Shown here: piece by piece, positions 18,216-27,703 of the stretch
Layout of the letters: each line of letters begins with the position of its first letter
Numbering within the stretch: position 1 is the first letter of the stretch
Assembly: GCA_020057555.1 (NCBI GenBank)
Contig: JAGVFR010000011.1
Coordinates: 1-47,281, forward strand
Direction: 5' to 3'
DNA: 47,281 nucleotides
From: a bacterium
Lineage (GTDB): Bacteria; Patescibacteriota; Patescibacteriia; UBA9934; GWF2-40-263
Translations under genes and position numbers: made by a program
Notes under the pieces: model-generated
What the model saw: only the letters and a program-made list of their open reading frames with translations
Told to the model about the DNA's origin: nothing
Databases searched by the model: none

Positions 18216-18668
18216 ATGAAACCAGGTATTGACTACATTGGAATCTCAACTCCATTTTATTGCAATGATGGCAAAGGTAATTTTTTATTACACAAACGAA
18301 GTAACAATTGTCGTGACGAACATGGAAGATGGGACACTGGTTCTGGTCAATTGGAATTCGGGCTGACTCCTGAAGAAAACGTCTTAAAGGAAGTAGAGGA
18401 AGAATATGGATGCAAAGGAATAATTCAAAAACGTCTTCCTGCTCATTCAATTTTACGTGAATGGGACGGAAACAAAACACATTGGCTCGCAATTCCATTT
18501 TTTATTTTGGTTAATCCGGAAGAAGTTAAAAATAACGAACCAGAAAAAATCGAAGAGCTTGAATGGTTTGCATTAGATCAATTGCCAGAGCCGCTTCACA
18601 CTGGTTTTAATTTCACATTCACAAAATTCAAAAAAGATTTTGAAGAATTATCCACAAAAATTTCTTGA
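18216..18668 (+). CDS. NUDIX hydrolase
   Basis: Nudix box GQLEFGLTPEENVLKEVEEEYGCKG; start set after the tRNA. Confidence 0.88.
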   Translation: MKPGIDYIGISTPFYCNDGKGNFLLHKRSNNCRDEHGRWDTGSGQLEFGLTPEENVLKEVEEEYGCKGIIQKRLPAHSILREWDGNKTHWLAIPFFILVNPEEVKNNEPEKIEELEWFALDQLPEPLHTGFNFTFTKFKKDFEELSTKIS

Positions 18669-18702
18669 CGAAATTAAAAATAAATGTTTTAATGAAGTTA
18701 AT

Positions 18703-18743
18703 AAAGATCCTCCTTGTCTAAATGACTTGGGGGATCTTTTTTT
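18703..18743 (+). terminator. Rho-independent terminator
   Basis: aaagatcctcc ... ggggatcttttttt. Confidence 0.85.
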
Positions 18744-18783
18744 CTTCCGCGGAAGTTCTCAAAACCTAATCTTACATAAAACT

Positions 18784-20982
18784 ATGAAACGACTTTTAAG
18801 TTTATCACTTATTGTCGCGAGTCTCTTTGGATTTGGTCTAAACGCACACGCGGCATCAGAACTTCCACAAACAACAGCTGTATTCGCAAGCACAACAGAA
18901 TACTCGCAAGAACAAATTCTCATTTATATTTCCAATGACCCACAAACAGACCCTATTATTAAAACAATCCTATCTTCATTTTCTTATGCACAAATTCCAG
19001 AAAATATCTTCACATTTTTATCCCAAAGACCCGTTCAACCAAACAAGGACAACACTTCAACACTTCAGTCTGGAGGAACTTCGGGAACTGGAACAGTTGA
19101 TAACACAGGAACCGCCACTGGAACAGGAAATGGAATAGAAACTCCACAACCTATTCAAACAACCTCATCTTCAACACAAGTCACAACACAAACGGTTCAA
19201 ACAAATCAAGAACCAATACAAAATGTTTCACAACCGACTCAAGTTGTTCAACTACCAGTCCAAACAACAACACAAACAACTGCTTCAACAGTGCAAACAT
19301 CTCAAATAATTCAACCACCAACTCCTACGACAATTAAAATCACTTCACTTTATCCAAACACAACCGGAAATGACGCTGATGAAGAATATATTTCGATCGC
19401 AAACACAGGAACAAATAGCGTGAATTTGAAAGACTGGTCACTTAAGGATGCTTCTGGAAAAACATTCAAATTTGAAACTGATTTTCTTCTTGGCCCTGAA
19501 CTTCAGACTGAACTAAAGCGTTCACAAACAAATATCGCACTCAATAATGATGCTGATGAAATTTCTCTTTTCGCGCCAGACAATTCACTTATTGATCATG
19601 TTATATATTCCAGTGCCCCAAACGGCGAAGTATACAAATGGACTGCTGGTGTTTGGAACTGGCCACAAAAAGTATTGCTAAATGAACCGACCACTGCTCC
19701 GCCAACTTCAACAAACGTCGTGGCAACAGAATCTATAACTCAATCAAACCCAAATCCTGAAGTCGTGTTCGCACTTCCAGATCCAATAAATACAAAACCA
19801 ACTACTCTTCGACTTTCTGCTTTGTATCCAAACACAACTGGAAACGATGCTGAAGAGGAATTTATTGCGATAACGAACACAGGAACACAAGATGTAAATT
19901 TGAAAGACTGGTCGCTTAAAGATACGTCTGGAAAAACATTTGTGTTCGCGGATGATCTTGTTCTTACTCCCGGATCTCAAACAGAAGTAAAACGAGCACA
20001 AACAAATATCACACTTAATAATGATGCGGAAGAAATTTCACTTTTTGCTCCAGATGATTTACTTATTGATAATGTAATTTATGCGAACGCACCAAACGGT
20101 GAAGTATATAAATGGACTGAAGGAGTTTGGGTATGGCCGTCAAAGACTTCGACAAATGAACCAGAAACTGTTTCGACAACTCAAACAATCACAACAGAAA
20201 CAACAGTCTCTTCCAATCCAACACAACAATACTTAACTATCTCACAAGCAAAAAATTTACCAGACCAAACAATTGTACAAATCTCTGGAACAGTAAGTGT
20301 CCTTCCTGGAATTCTTGGTAAACAATTCTTCTATATTCAAGATAGCGAATCTGGAATTCAAATTTATAAATTCGACGCGCTGTTTCCTGACTTACAAGTT
20401 GGACAAAAAATAGTTGTTAACGGCGAAATGAGCACAAACGGAACTGAACAAAGAGTTAAAATTACAAAAACAGGAACAATCGAACCAACTTCAGAAACGA
20501 TAATTCTTGAACCAAAAAACTCTGAAATAGCAGAATTAAAAACAGAAGATATTGGTGAATTATTTACAGTGACAGGAATGGTGAAATCAGTTACCACTAA
20601 CAAGCTTCAGATTGAAAAAGATGGGCTATCACTTGATGTGGCAATAGCGGTTCAAAGTGGAATTGACACAACAACGCTCCTCCCTGGAACATCGCTCAAA
20701 GTAACTGGAATTGTTCGATCAACAACTGGTGTACTTAAATTATCGCCGCGTTCACAAGATGATTTGGTCGTATTATCACCTCCAACAAATCCGCTTATTG
20801 CTGGAACACTTGATAATGGAAAAAATACACAAAATAAATCAGATCAAAATACGGCCGTGTTGCTTGCAACAAGTTCCAGTATCGTATTAGTCGCATTTAT
20901 TGTTCGTCATTTGATTCGTAAACAGAAGACCATTTATGCAACCGATCACCCTATCGAGCTCACAACTGAAAATGTCAATTGA
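18784..20982 (+). CDS. Secreted/anchored protein with two near-identical lamin-tail (LTD) domains, OB-fold-like C-term and a TM anchor
   Basis: Signal peptide MKRLLSLSLIVASLFGFGLNAHAA; duplicated LYPNTTGNDA-EEEFI..NLKDWSLKD.SGKTF..; C-term AVLLATSSSIVLVAFIVRHLIRK. Confidence 0.85.
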   Translation: MKRLLSLSLIVASLFGFGLNAHAASELPQTTAVFASTTEYSQEQILIYISNDPQTDPIIKTILSSFSYAQIPENIFTFLSQRPVQPNKDNTSTLQSGGTSGTGTVDNTGTATGTGNGIETPQPIQTTSSSTQVTTQTVQTNQEPIQNVSQPTQVVQLPVQTTTQTTASTVQTSQIIQPPTPTTIKITSLYPNTTGNDADEEYISIANTGTNSVNLKDWSLKDASGKTFKFETDFLLGPELQTELKRSQTNIALNNDADEISLFAPDNSLIDHVIYSSAPNGEVYKWTAGVWNWPQKVLLNEPTTAPPTSTNVVATESITQSNPNPEVVFALPDPINTKPTTLRLSALYPNTTGNDAEEEFIAITNTGTQDVNLKDWSLKDTSGKTFVFADDLVLTPGSQTEVKRAQTNITLNNDAEEISLFAPDDLLIDNVIYANAPNGEVYKWTEGVWVWPSKTSTNEPETVSTTQTITTETTVSSNPTQQYLTISQAKNLPDQTIVQISGTVSVLPGILGKQFFYIQDSESGIQIYKFDALFPDLQVGQKIVVNGEMSTNGTEQRVKITKTGTIEPTSETIILEPKNSEIAELKTEDIGELFTVTGMVKSVTTNKLQIEKDGLSLDVAIAVQSGIDTTTLLPGTSLKVTGIVRSTTGVLKLSPRSQDDLVVLSPPTNPLIAGTLDNGKNTQNKSDQNTAVLLATSSSIVLVAFIVRHLIRKQKTIYATDHPIELTTENVN

Positions 20983-21068
20983 ACGCAAAGCATTTATCTA
21001 TGGAGTTTCCTCTGCGGTTTCCTGCCTTTTGGCAGAACATGTTATTGAACTATTAACAAGTTACCCAT

Positions 21069-21284
21069 ATGTCAGAAGCACAAAAAACAAATTGGTTTCG
21101 AGCACTGAATGATCGTGTAAGTGATCTTGCTGAAACGTTTGGTCTTGATGACACACAAGTAAATCGATTCCGAGATTTCGCTGTCCAAATAGCCAAAGAA
21201 CAATACAAAGTCGGCAGTAAATCCGGAGCATCTTGGGCCTTCAAACACGCGCGAGAAAAAAATCCACAGGCACGAACAACTTAA
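21069..21284 (+). CDS. Small hypothetical protein (71 aa)
   Basis: ORF MSEAQKTNWFRALNDRVSDLAETFGLDD... with coherent composition. Confidence 0.6.
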   Translation: MSEAQKTNWFRALNDRVSDLAETFGLDDTQVNRFRDFAVQIAKEQYKVGSKSGASWAFKHAREKNPQARTT

Positions 21285-21308
21285 ATTTCTGTATGATATA
21301 CTTATATA

Positions 21309-21539
21309 ATGAATGAAGAAAAACAAGGCAAAATAAATTCACGTGTGCAAACAATCGACTATCCGCTCGATAGATTCGAATCAACGATTCGTGAAATTAA
21401 AGAAGAATATAAATCGATTAACAACATGCTTGAGTATATTGATAAAAGGATGAGTGAAGAATTGGCTTTAGAAATTGCCCAAACACAAAAACTATGCGAG
21501 AGGGTCAAACGGCTCGAACAATTATACAGACTCGCATAA
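21309..21539 (+). CDS. Small coiled-coil protein (76 aa)
   Basis: Helical heptad-like sequence; terminator follows; TATGAT 12 nt upstream of ATG. Confidence 0.6.
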   Translation: MNEEKQGKINSRVQTIDYPLDRFESTIREIKEEYKSINNMLEYIDKRMSEELALEIAQTQKLCERVKRLEQLYRLA

Positions 21540-21540
21540 C

Positions 21541-21572
21541 AAAAACCCCCGGGATAAACCGGGGATTTTTGT
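21541..21572. terminator. Rho-independent terminator (possibly bidirectional)
   Basis: aaaaaccccc gggataaa ccggggattttt. Confidence 0.85.
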
Positions 21573-21648
21573 TGGAGCGGCAGACGAGACTCGAACTCGC
21601 GACCTTCTCCTTGGCAAGGAGACGCTCTACCAACTGAGCTACTACCGC
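21573..21648 (-). tRNA. tRNA-Gly (GCC)
   Basis: Reverse complement gcggtagtagctcagttggtagagcgtctcctTGCCAAggagaaggtcgcgagttcgagtctcgtctgccgctcca. Confidence 0.94.
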
Positions 21649-21716
21649 AATCTGGTGAAGAAAGATTAGCAAATACTTTGTTTACTGACAAGGCCTCGTT
21701 GTATACTTATATTCGT

Positions 21717-23444
21717 ATGACACGCACAAAAATCACTAATCGAAAAATCGCCAATCTCTTTTCAGAAATTGCTCTATATCTTCGAGCTGAAGAAGTACCG
21801 TTCAAACCACAAGCCTACGAGATTGCTTCGGAGAACATCAGATCACTTGAAGAAGAACTTTCATCTTCATACCAAAAATGTGGAAAAAAATGTATTGATG
21901 AAATTCCAGGAATTGGAAAAAGTATAGTAGATAAAATCGAAGAGCTTGTCCAAACTGGAAAACTAAAATACTTCGATCAACTCAAAAAGAAATATCCGTT
22001 TGATATGCTCGCTCTCACAAACATTCAAAATGTTGGACCAAAAACTGCTCTTGCACTTTATAAAAAATTAAAGATCAAAACTATCGATGATCTCCAGAGC
22101 GCAACAGAAAAAAATTTGATTGCAAAAATTCCTGGAATGGGTACAAAAACTCAACGAAATATTTTACGAGGAATTCAATTTCTAAAATCAAGTTCTGGAC
22201 GAAGAATTATTCATCAAGTTCTCCCGCTCGCTCAAAACATTGTTAAAAAATTACAAACTGTACCGGGTGTCACACATATTGATATCGCTGGCTCGCTCCG
22301 TCGCCGAAAAGAATCAATCGGAGATATTGACCTTCTTGCTACAACATCAAATCCAAAACAACTTATCAAAACTTTTGTTTCACTTCCTGAAGTAGAACAG
22401 GTTTTGGAAGAAGGAACTGAAAAAGCAATGGTGCGATACAATTTTGGAATGCAAGGTGATCTTCTAATTCTGAAACCATCGGAATACGGTGCGGCGCTTC
22501 TCCATTTCACTGGTTCGCGCGAACACAACATTCTTTTGCGAGAACTGGCAATGAAGAAGAATATGAAACTATCAGAACACGGACTTGTACGTGGTAAAAA
22601 ACTTGTCGCTTCAAAAACTGAAAAACAAGTTTACACAGCGCTTGGTCTGCAAGAAATTCCACCAGAAATTCGCGTTGGAGCAGACGAAATCGAATTTGCG
22701 CAAAAACACAAAATCCCAGAATTGATTCCATATAGTTCTCTAAAAGGCGATCTCCAAGTTCAAACTGATTGGTCTGATGGGGATTCATCGATCGAAGAAA
22801 TGGCACTTGCCGCCAAAACTTTCGGACTTTCATATTTTACTGTCACGGATCACACGCAGTCACTGACCATCACAAATGGTTTGAATGAAAAACGAATTTT
22901 GGAACAAGGTAAAGTAATAGACAAGCTAAACAAAAAACTCAAAAACTTTCGCGTGCTCAAATCAACAGAATGCGATATTAAAAAAGATGGATCGCTTGAT
23001 CTCTCTGACAATGCGCTCAAAACCCTTGATGTTGTATCTGTTTCTGTTCATTCAAATCGAAACATGGAGAAAAAAGAAATGACACAACGAATTTTGCGCG
23101 CAATGAAACATCCGCTCGTGCATATTTTCTTCCATCCATCTGGACGAATTGTAAATGTGCGAGACGGATACAATGTTGATATGGATCAAATCATCAAAGC
23201 CGCGAAAGAATATAATGTAGCACTTGAAGTGAACGGATCCGAACGTCTTGATCTACATGAAAAGTATATTCGTCAAGCGATCGAACTTGGGGTGAAACTT
23301 GTAATCAGCTCGGACGCGCATGCTTCAAAACATTTTGTGAATCTCGATTTTGGAATAGGACAAGCTCGAAGAGGATGGGCAACGAAAGCAGATGTGCTAA
23401 ATACAAAGACAGTTGACGCGTTTTTGAAAGCGATAAAGAAATAA
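21717..23444 (+). CDS. polX: DNA polymerase X family with C-terminal PHP domain (PolX)
   Basis: HhH EIPGIGKSIVDKIEEL, GSLRRRKESIGDIDLLATT, PHP SLKGDLQVQTDWSDGDSSIEEM, VISSDAHASKHFVNLDFGIGQARRGW. Confidence 0.94.
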   Translation: MTRTKITNRKIANLFSEIALYLRAEEVPFKPQAYEIASENIRSLEEELSSSYQKCGKKCIDEIPGIGKSIVDKIEELVQTGKLKYFDQLKKKYPFDMLALTNIQNVGPKTALALYKKLKIKTIDDLQSATEKNLIAKIPGMGTKTQRNILRGIQFLKSSSGRRIIHQVLPLAQNIVKKLQTVPGVTHIDIAGSLRRRKESIGDIDLLATTSNPKQLIKTFVSLPEVEQVLEEGTEKAMVRYNFGMQGDLLILKPSEYGAALLHFTGSREHNILLRELAMKKNMKLSEHGLVRGKKLVASKTEKQVYTALGLQEIPPEIRVGADEIEFAQKHKIPELIPYSSLKGDLQVQTDWSDGDSSIEEMALAAKTFGLSYFTVTDHTQSLTITNGLNEKRILEQGKVIDKLNKKLKNFRVLKSTECDIKKDGSLDLSDNALKTLDVVSVSVHSNRNMEKKEMTQRILRAMKHPLVHIFFHPSGRIVNVRDGYNVDMDQIIKAAKEYNVALEVNGSERLDLHEKYIRQAIELGVKLVISSDAHASKHFVNLDFGIGQARRGWATKADVLNTKTVDAFLKAIKK

Positions 23445-23451
23445 TCCTGAT

Positions 23452-23527
23452 GGAGCCGGGTTGTACTATGTCGTAGGGAACAGCGGCGAGGAGTCCGCTG
23501 GCCCGGAGACATAGTACAACCGGCTCC
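23452..23527. repeat. Cruciform-capable inverted repeat with inner hairpin
   Basis: ggagccgggttgtactatgtc ... cagcgg cgaggagt ccgctg ... gacatagtacaaccggctcc (20-bp arms with one bulged g). Confidence 0.8.
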
Positions 23528-23551
23528 TTATGGACGAAGCCAAGGTGTTTT

Positions 23552-24265
23552 ATGCGCAAATATATTCTCGAAGTTGAAAGTGAATTAAAAAAACTTGCTG
23601 ATAAGAATTACAAAACATCCAACGATCGATTTAACATTCCACGTTCAGTCGGTGTTTCTTCGATTCGACTCAAAACAAGATTGAAAGAAGGTTTTTCTTT
23701 TTCAAAACTTCCAGATGTTGAGCAGTGGAAAATTTGGAATTTTCTTTTTCGAAATAGCAAAATGCACGAAGCTCAAATGTCCGCGCTTCGATTCGCTGAA
23801 GATCGAATGACAACGAACGGAAAACAAGAATGGAATTATTTGCGTGGTTGGATAGATTTTATTGATAACTGGGCGCACTCGGACGTGCTTTCAAAAATCT
23901 ATTCATTTTTGTTTGAGAGACATACAAATTTGATTTTGCCAACGCTCGAAAAATGGAACAAATCAAAGAATCCTTGGAAGCAACGCGCTTCGGTTGTATC
24001 GCTTATTTATCATACTTCGCCAAAACGAAAAGCTCCGCCAGTTAAACTCGTGCTTGAAATGATCGAGCCACTCATTAACGTAAAAGACAAGTACGTTCAA
24101 AAAGGAGTTGGTTGGACATTGCGCGAGTGCAACAATTTATATCCGAAAGAAACTCTTGCCTTCATCCGTGAGCACGTTCAACAACTTTCAGCAGATGCTT
24201 TTTCATACGCAACGGAAAAAATAAACAAAAAGATAAAAACCGAATTAAAAAAACAAAGAAGATGA
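23552..24265 (+). CDS. AlkD-like DNA alkylation repair (HEAT-repeat) protein
   Basis: QWKIWNFLFRNSKMHEAQMSALRFAED, NWAHSDVLSKIYSFLFE, QRASVVSLIYH, KDKYVQKGVGWTLRECNNLYPKE. Confidence 0.85.
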   Translation: MRKYILEVESELKKLADKNYKTSNDRFNIPRSVGVSSIRLKTRLKEGFSFSKLPDVEQWKIWNFLFRNSKMHEAQMSALRFAEDRMTTNGKQEWNYLRGWIDFIDNWAHSDVLSKIYSFLFERHTNLILPTLEKWNKSKNPWKQRASVVSLIYHTSPKRKAPPVKLVLEMIEPLINVKDKYVQKGVGWTLRECNNLYPKETLAFIREHVQQLSADAFSYATEKINKKIKTELKKQRR

Positions 24266-24298
24266 CACAACTGTAATTTTCTGTTATCTTCGCGCTAT

Positions 24299-24385
24299 GG
24301 GCCGGTGCTGGAATTGGTAGACAGTGCAGACTTAAAATCTGTTGAGGGAAACCTCGTGTGGGTTCGAGTCCCACCCGGCCCACCA
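24299..24385 (+). tRNA. tRNA-Leu (TAA)
   Basis: gggccggtgctggaattggtagacagtgcagaCTTAAAAtctgttg...ccggcccacca. Confidence 0.94.
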
Positions 24386-24440
24386 TCCCCTGTCGCCACA
24401 CACTGCTTTAGCATAATGTGGCAATTGGGGATTTTGTTTT
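24385..24440 (+). terminator. Terminator after tRNA-Leu
   Basis: atcccc tgtc gccaca ... tgtggc aatt ggggattttgtttt. Confidence 0.7.
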
Positions 24441-24443
24441 AAT

Positions 24444-24468
24444 GAAAAAACAGATCGAGATGATCTGT
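24444..24468 (-). terminator. Rho-independent terminator of the 24478-25518 gene
   Basis: Reverse strand ACAGATC atctc GATCTGT TTTTT. Confidence 0.85.
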
Positions 24469-24477
24469 AAGAATGAG

Positions 24478-25518
24478 CTAAACGCTCGCGGCTTTGCCAC
24501 GACGGCGAGAACTGCCGCGCGACAACTCATCAAGCTCTGAACGAACGAGAGCTAACTGGTTAGAGTAACCTTCAAATTGACTTTGATTCACACCCTCTGT
24601 TGCTTGAACGAGCGCAGACAACACCTGTTCGTGAAGTCTCAACCCTTCCAATGTTGTCTTAAGTCTGTCAGTTTTTGCAATTGCCGACTGAAGTCCCATT
24701 AGCGCCCCGATGCAAAACACGTGTTGCCCGATAGCGAACTTGAGTTCTTTGTCGACTGACGTGAGCTCGACTTTGAGTCGATCGTGTTGAACGGTCAGCT
24801 CTCGAATCTCGTTCATTAGTTTTTTCAACACGCTTGAAAGTTCACCTGTAAAGGAGTGATGAGCGCAATGAAGAAAACGGATCGCTTTTTCAACACTCAA
24901 CCATGGAATACGTTCGTCAATTCCATGGTTCCAGTCTCTGTTTCGAAGATCGACCACGACCGAATTGTTAGATGTGACGATCTTTCTCAATCGAGCTCTC
25001 CAGAATCGAATTGTGTCTAAAAATGTAACGGGTGCGCCATTCAGGAGGATCCTCGCGCCCAAGAACTTGAACCACCCGCCAAGCGGAATCTCGATCTCAA
25101 GCCCACCGAGTGCTTTTAACCCGGAGTCTACTTCGGTTTCGTCGCTTCTGCGCGTAACAATATAGCACGTCCAGATGACACCATCTTCAGCAGGTTCTTC
25201 AACCCAGAACCGCGCGCGATAACCGAACACATTGCGTTTGAAGTAGAATTCGACCAGCTTGTATCGATCACCGCTTGTGAAAAAAACAATGATACCGAAC
25301 AAGAGTACCACGGTCATCACACAACTGATCAAAATCACCATATTCGGTAAAACGTACTTCTGAAGCGTCGCTACCAAAAAGAAGCCAAGTTCAATAGACC
25401 CAAAGATCCAGAGAAGACAAGTGATCGAACTTGCGAGCATTTTGAGCCCACCCCAAGGAATTGGCATGTACTCCTTGAGTTTGTCGCACTGTGTCGAATC
25501 GAAACTGGTCTGGAACAT
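24478..25518 (-). CDS. Hypothetical two-TM protein with long coiled-coil C-terminus
   Basis: N-terminal two hydrophobic segments; SD GGAAGGAGGTTCC directly before ATG. Confidence 0.85.
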   Translation of the reverse strand: MFQTSFDSTQCDKLKEYMPIPWGGLKMLASSITCLLWIFGSIELGFFLVATLQKYVLPNMVILISCVMTVVLLFGIIVFFTSGDRYKLVEFYFKRNVFGYRARFWVEEPAEDGVIWTCYIVTRRSDETEVDSGLKALGGLEIEIPLGGWFKFLGARILLNGAPVTFLDTIRFWRARLRKIVTSNNSVVVDLRNRDWNHGIDERIPWLSVEKAIRFLHCAHHSFTGELSSVLKKLMNEIRELTVQHDRLKVELTSVDKELKFAIGQHVFCIGALMGLQSAIAKTDRLKTTLEGLRLHEQVLSALVQATEGVNQSQFEGYSNQLALVRSELDELSRGSSRRRGKAASV

Positions 25519-25638
25519 TGGAACCTCCTTCCGGCCGCCACTTGAGTGGCAACGGGCGACTGACGGTGTAAAACACGGCCAGTCATGGAGAAAAGACCAT
25601 TACGACACCTTGCCGTAACCGCACAAAAATACACTATT

Positions 25639-25667
25639 TTGCAAAAAAAGTCAAGGAAAGGGATAAT
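25639..25667 (+). promoter_or_regulatory. ruvB promoter TTGCAA-N17-GATAAT
   Basis: -10 ends 9 nt before ATG 25677. Confidence 0.65.
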
Positions 25668-25676
25668 GATTGCGAT

Positions 25677-26741
25677 ATGATAGAACGTGAGGAAATGAAT
25701 GTGCCAAACATACCCCCTTCGACAGGCTCAGGGAGTAATACAATACTTTCCCCTTCTTCTGGTGATAATGAGGAAACTTTTGAAGTTGGACTCCGACCAC
25801 AAACCCTCAACGAATTCATCGGCCAAAATGACATCAAACAAAATCTTTCGATCTTCATTGAAGCCGCAAAAAAAAGACAAGAACCAATCGAACATGTTTT
25901 GCTTTATGGAAATCCAGGTCTTGGAAAAACAACCCTCGCGCACATCATCGCAAACGAGATCGGCTCACAAATCAGAATCACATCAGGCCCGGCTCTTGAA
26001 CGAGTCGGCGACTTGGCCGCAATTATTTCCAATCTAGGTCGCGGAGATATTTTGTTCATTGATGAAATTCACCGCTTGAACAAAACAATAGAAGAAATCA
26101 TGTATCCAGCAATGGAAGATTATGCGCTTGATATTATCGTCGGAAAAGGTCCAACAGCGCGAACACTTCGACTTAGCCTTGAAAAGTTTACAATCATTGG
26201 AGCTACAACGCGACTATCTCTTTTATCATCACCTCTTCGCGATCGTTTCGGAGTAACACATCATCTCAATTTTTATACTGACGAAGACATTGCGAGTATC
26301 TTGAAGCGAAGCGCGAAAATTTTGAAAGTTCAAATTGATGAAAATGCGATATTACTTCTTTCACAACGTTCCCGCCGAACTCCGCGCATTGCAAACAGAC
26401 TTTTACGACGCGTGCGAGATTTCGCGGAAGTTAAAGCTGATGGTTGTATTACATCTGGCCTTTGCGAACAAGCGCTCGAACTTTTGAGCGTTGATGAACT
26501 TGGTCTTGATCAAACTGATCGTCGAATTTTGGAAACTATTATTGAAAAATTTTCAGGTGGACCTGTTGGACTAAACACAATCGCGGCCGCAACTCAAGAA
26601 GAAATCGAAACAATCGAAGAAGTACACGAACCATTTTTACTTCAAATTGGTTTTCTTGAACGCACACCGCGTGGACGCACAGTCACTCCACGCGCGTACC
26701 AACATCTAAAGCGCGACATACCAACAACACGTCTGTTATAA
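25677..26741 (+). CDS. ruvB: Holliday junction branch migration helicase RuvB
   Basis: [76 protein letters not shown]. Confidence 0.95.
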   Translation: MIEREEMNVPNIPPSTGSGSNTILSPSSGDNEETFEVGLRPQTLNEFIGQNDIKQNLSIFIEAAKKRQEPIEHVLLYGNPGLGKTTLAHIIANEIGSQIRITSGPALERVGDLAAIISNLGRGDILFIDEIHRLNKTIEEIMYPAMEDYALDIIVGKGPTARTLRLSLEKFTIIGATTRLSLLSSPLRDRFGVTHHLNFYTDEDIASILKRSAKILKVQIDENAILLLSQRSRRTPRIANRLLRRVRDFAEVKADGCITSGLCEQALELLSVDELGLDQTDRRILETIIEKFSGGPVGLNTIAAATQEEIETIEEVHEPFLLQIGFLERTPRGRTVTPRAYQHLKRDIPTTRLL

Positions 26742-26765
26742 TTATAACTACCTGACATCTCAACA

Positions 26766-26791
26766 CCACGGCTAAAGCCGTGGGCTACCGA
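26766..26791. repeat. REP-like palindrome CCACGGCTaaAGCCGTGG + GGCTACCGA
   Basis: Second member at 44712-44737. Confidence 0.75.
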
Positions 26792-26825
26792 TTACTCCTC
26801 TTGGTCCTCTTTGTCCTTCCCCAAT

Positions 26826-27110
26826 ATGTTCGACATTCCAAATTTCTCTGTTCCAGTTCTAATCTTTCTCATGCTCTACGGCGCATATCTGCTACTTTTT
26901 CTTTTTTATGGTCTTTTTAATATCTACCACTTAATTCGATACGGCCTGTACGGTTTTGGTCTGTATCTCATCATCACAGTCTTTGCTGGAGGAACAATCT
27001 TACTTGTTTCTGGATCGATTTTCATACTAATGGGATTCGATTGGTCGCAACCAATCTTTCTAAATAACGTAATTGAAACTTACAGCAAGGATTTATTTAA
27101 GAGTTGGTGA
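26826..27110 (+). CDS. Small membrane protein
   Basis: MFDIPNFSVPVLIFLMLYGAYLLLFLFYGLFN... hydrophobic. Confidence 0.65.
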   Translation: MFDIPNFSVPVLIFLMLYGAYLLLFLFYGLFNIYHLIRYGLYGFGLYLIITVFAGGTILLVSGSIFILMGFDWSQPIFLNNVIETYSKDLFKSW

Positions 27111-27121
27111 AGTGAAAATTT

Positions 27122-27703
27122 ATGTTCTACCTCAATCAACTCCCAAACCAGCGAGAAAATGAAAAAGTCGTCTTGTTTCTTAGACGACACTGGTTCGCAA
27201 TTTTGATAATCATTGTTGCTTTTATTTTCTTAATTGGAGTACCACTTGCTGTTGGATGGTATTTTTGGGAAACAGTTCAGATTTGGCTTTCGCATCCAGT
27301 GATCGGCCCAATCCTTGTTGTAATTTGCAGTATTTATTTTCTTTCAGTTTGGCTCATGGCATTTATTGAATTTACAGATTATTACCTTGATACGTGGATC
27401 GTAACAAATGAACGAATCATAAACGTTGAGCAGGAAGGACTTTTCCACCGAACTGCTTCAGAGCTTGATCTTGCCGCTGTTCAAGACACGACTGCTGAAA
27501 TCCGCGGATTTTTACAAACTGTTTTCACTTATGGAAATGTGTTCGTACAAACTGCGGCAGAAAAAAGTCGTTTTCATTTTATAAATATAAATGATCCTGA
27601 ACATGTTAAAGAAATAATCACGCGACTTGTTGAAGAGGACAAAAAAAGAACCGTATCTCAAGGCGGATCGCTTATTGGGAAAGTGAAGATAGTTGGGAAG
27701 TAA
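27122..27703 (+). CDS. Bacterial PH-domain membrane protein (YdbT/bPH2-like)
   Basis: Two TMs then TDYYLDTWIVTNERIINVEQEGLFHRTASELDLAAVQD. Confidence 0.8.
   Translation: MFYLNQLPNQRENEKVVLFLRRHWFAILIIIVAFIFLIGVPLAVGWYFWETVQIWLSHPVIGPILVVICSIYFLSVWLMAFIEFTDYYLDTWIVTNERIINVEQEGLFHRTASELDLAAVQDTTAEIRGFLQTVFTYGNVFVQTAAEKSRFHFININDPEHVKEIITRLVEEDKKRTVSQGGSLIGKVKIVGK

Noticed and set aside
20972-21112. 46-aa ORF MSIERKAFIYGVSSAVSCLLAEHVIELLTSYPY...
   Set aside because: Overlaps both neighbours; plausible small TM protein but no independent support.
21359-21691. ORFs over tRNA-Gly (DETRTRDLLLGKETLYQLSYYR; SSVGRASPCQGEGREFESRLPLQ)
   Set aside because: Spurious tRNA translations.
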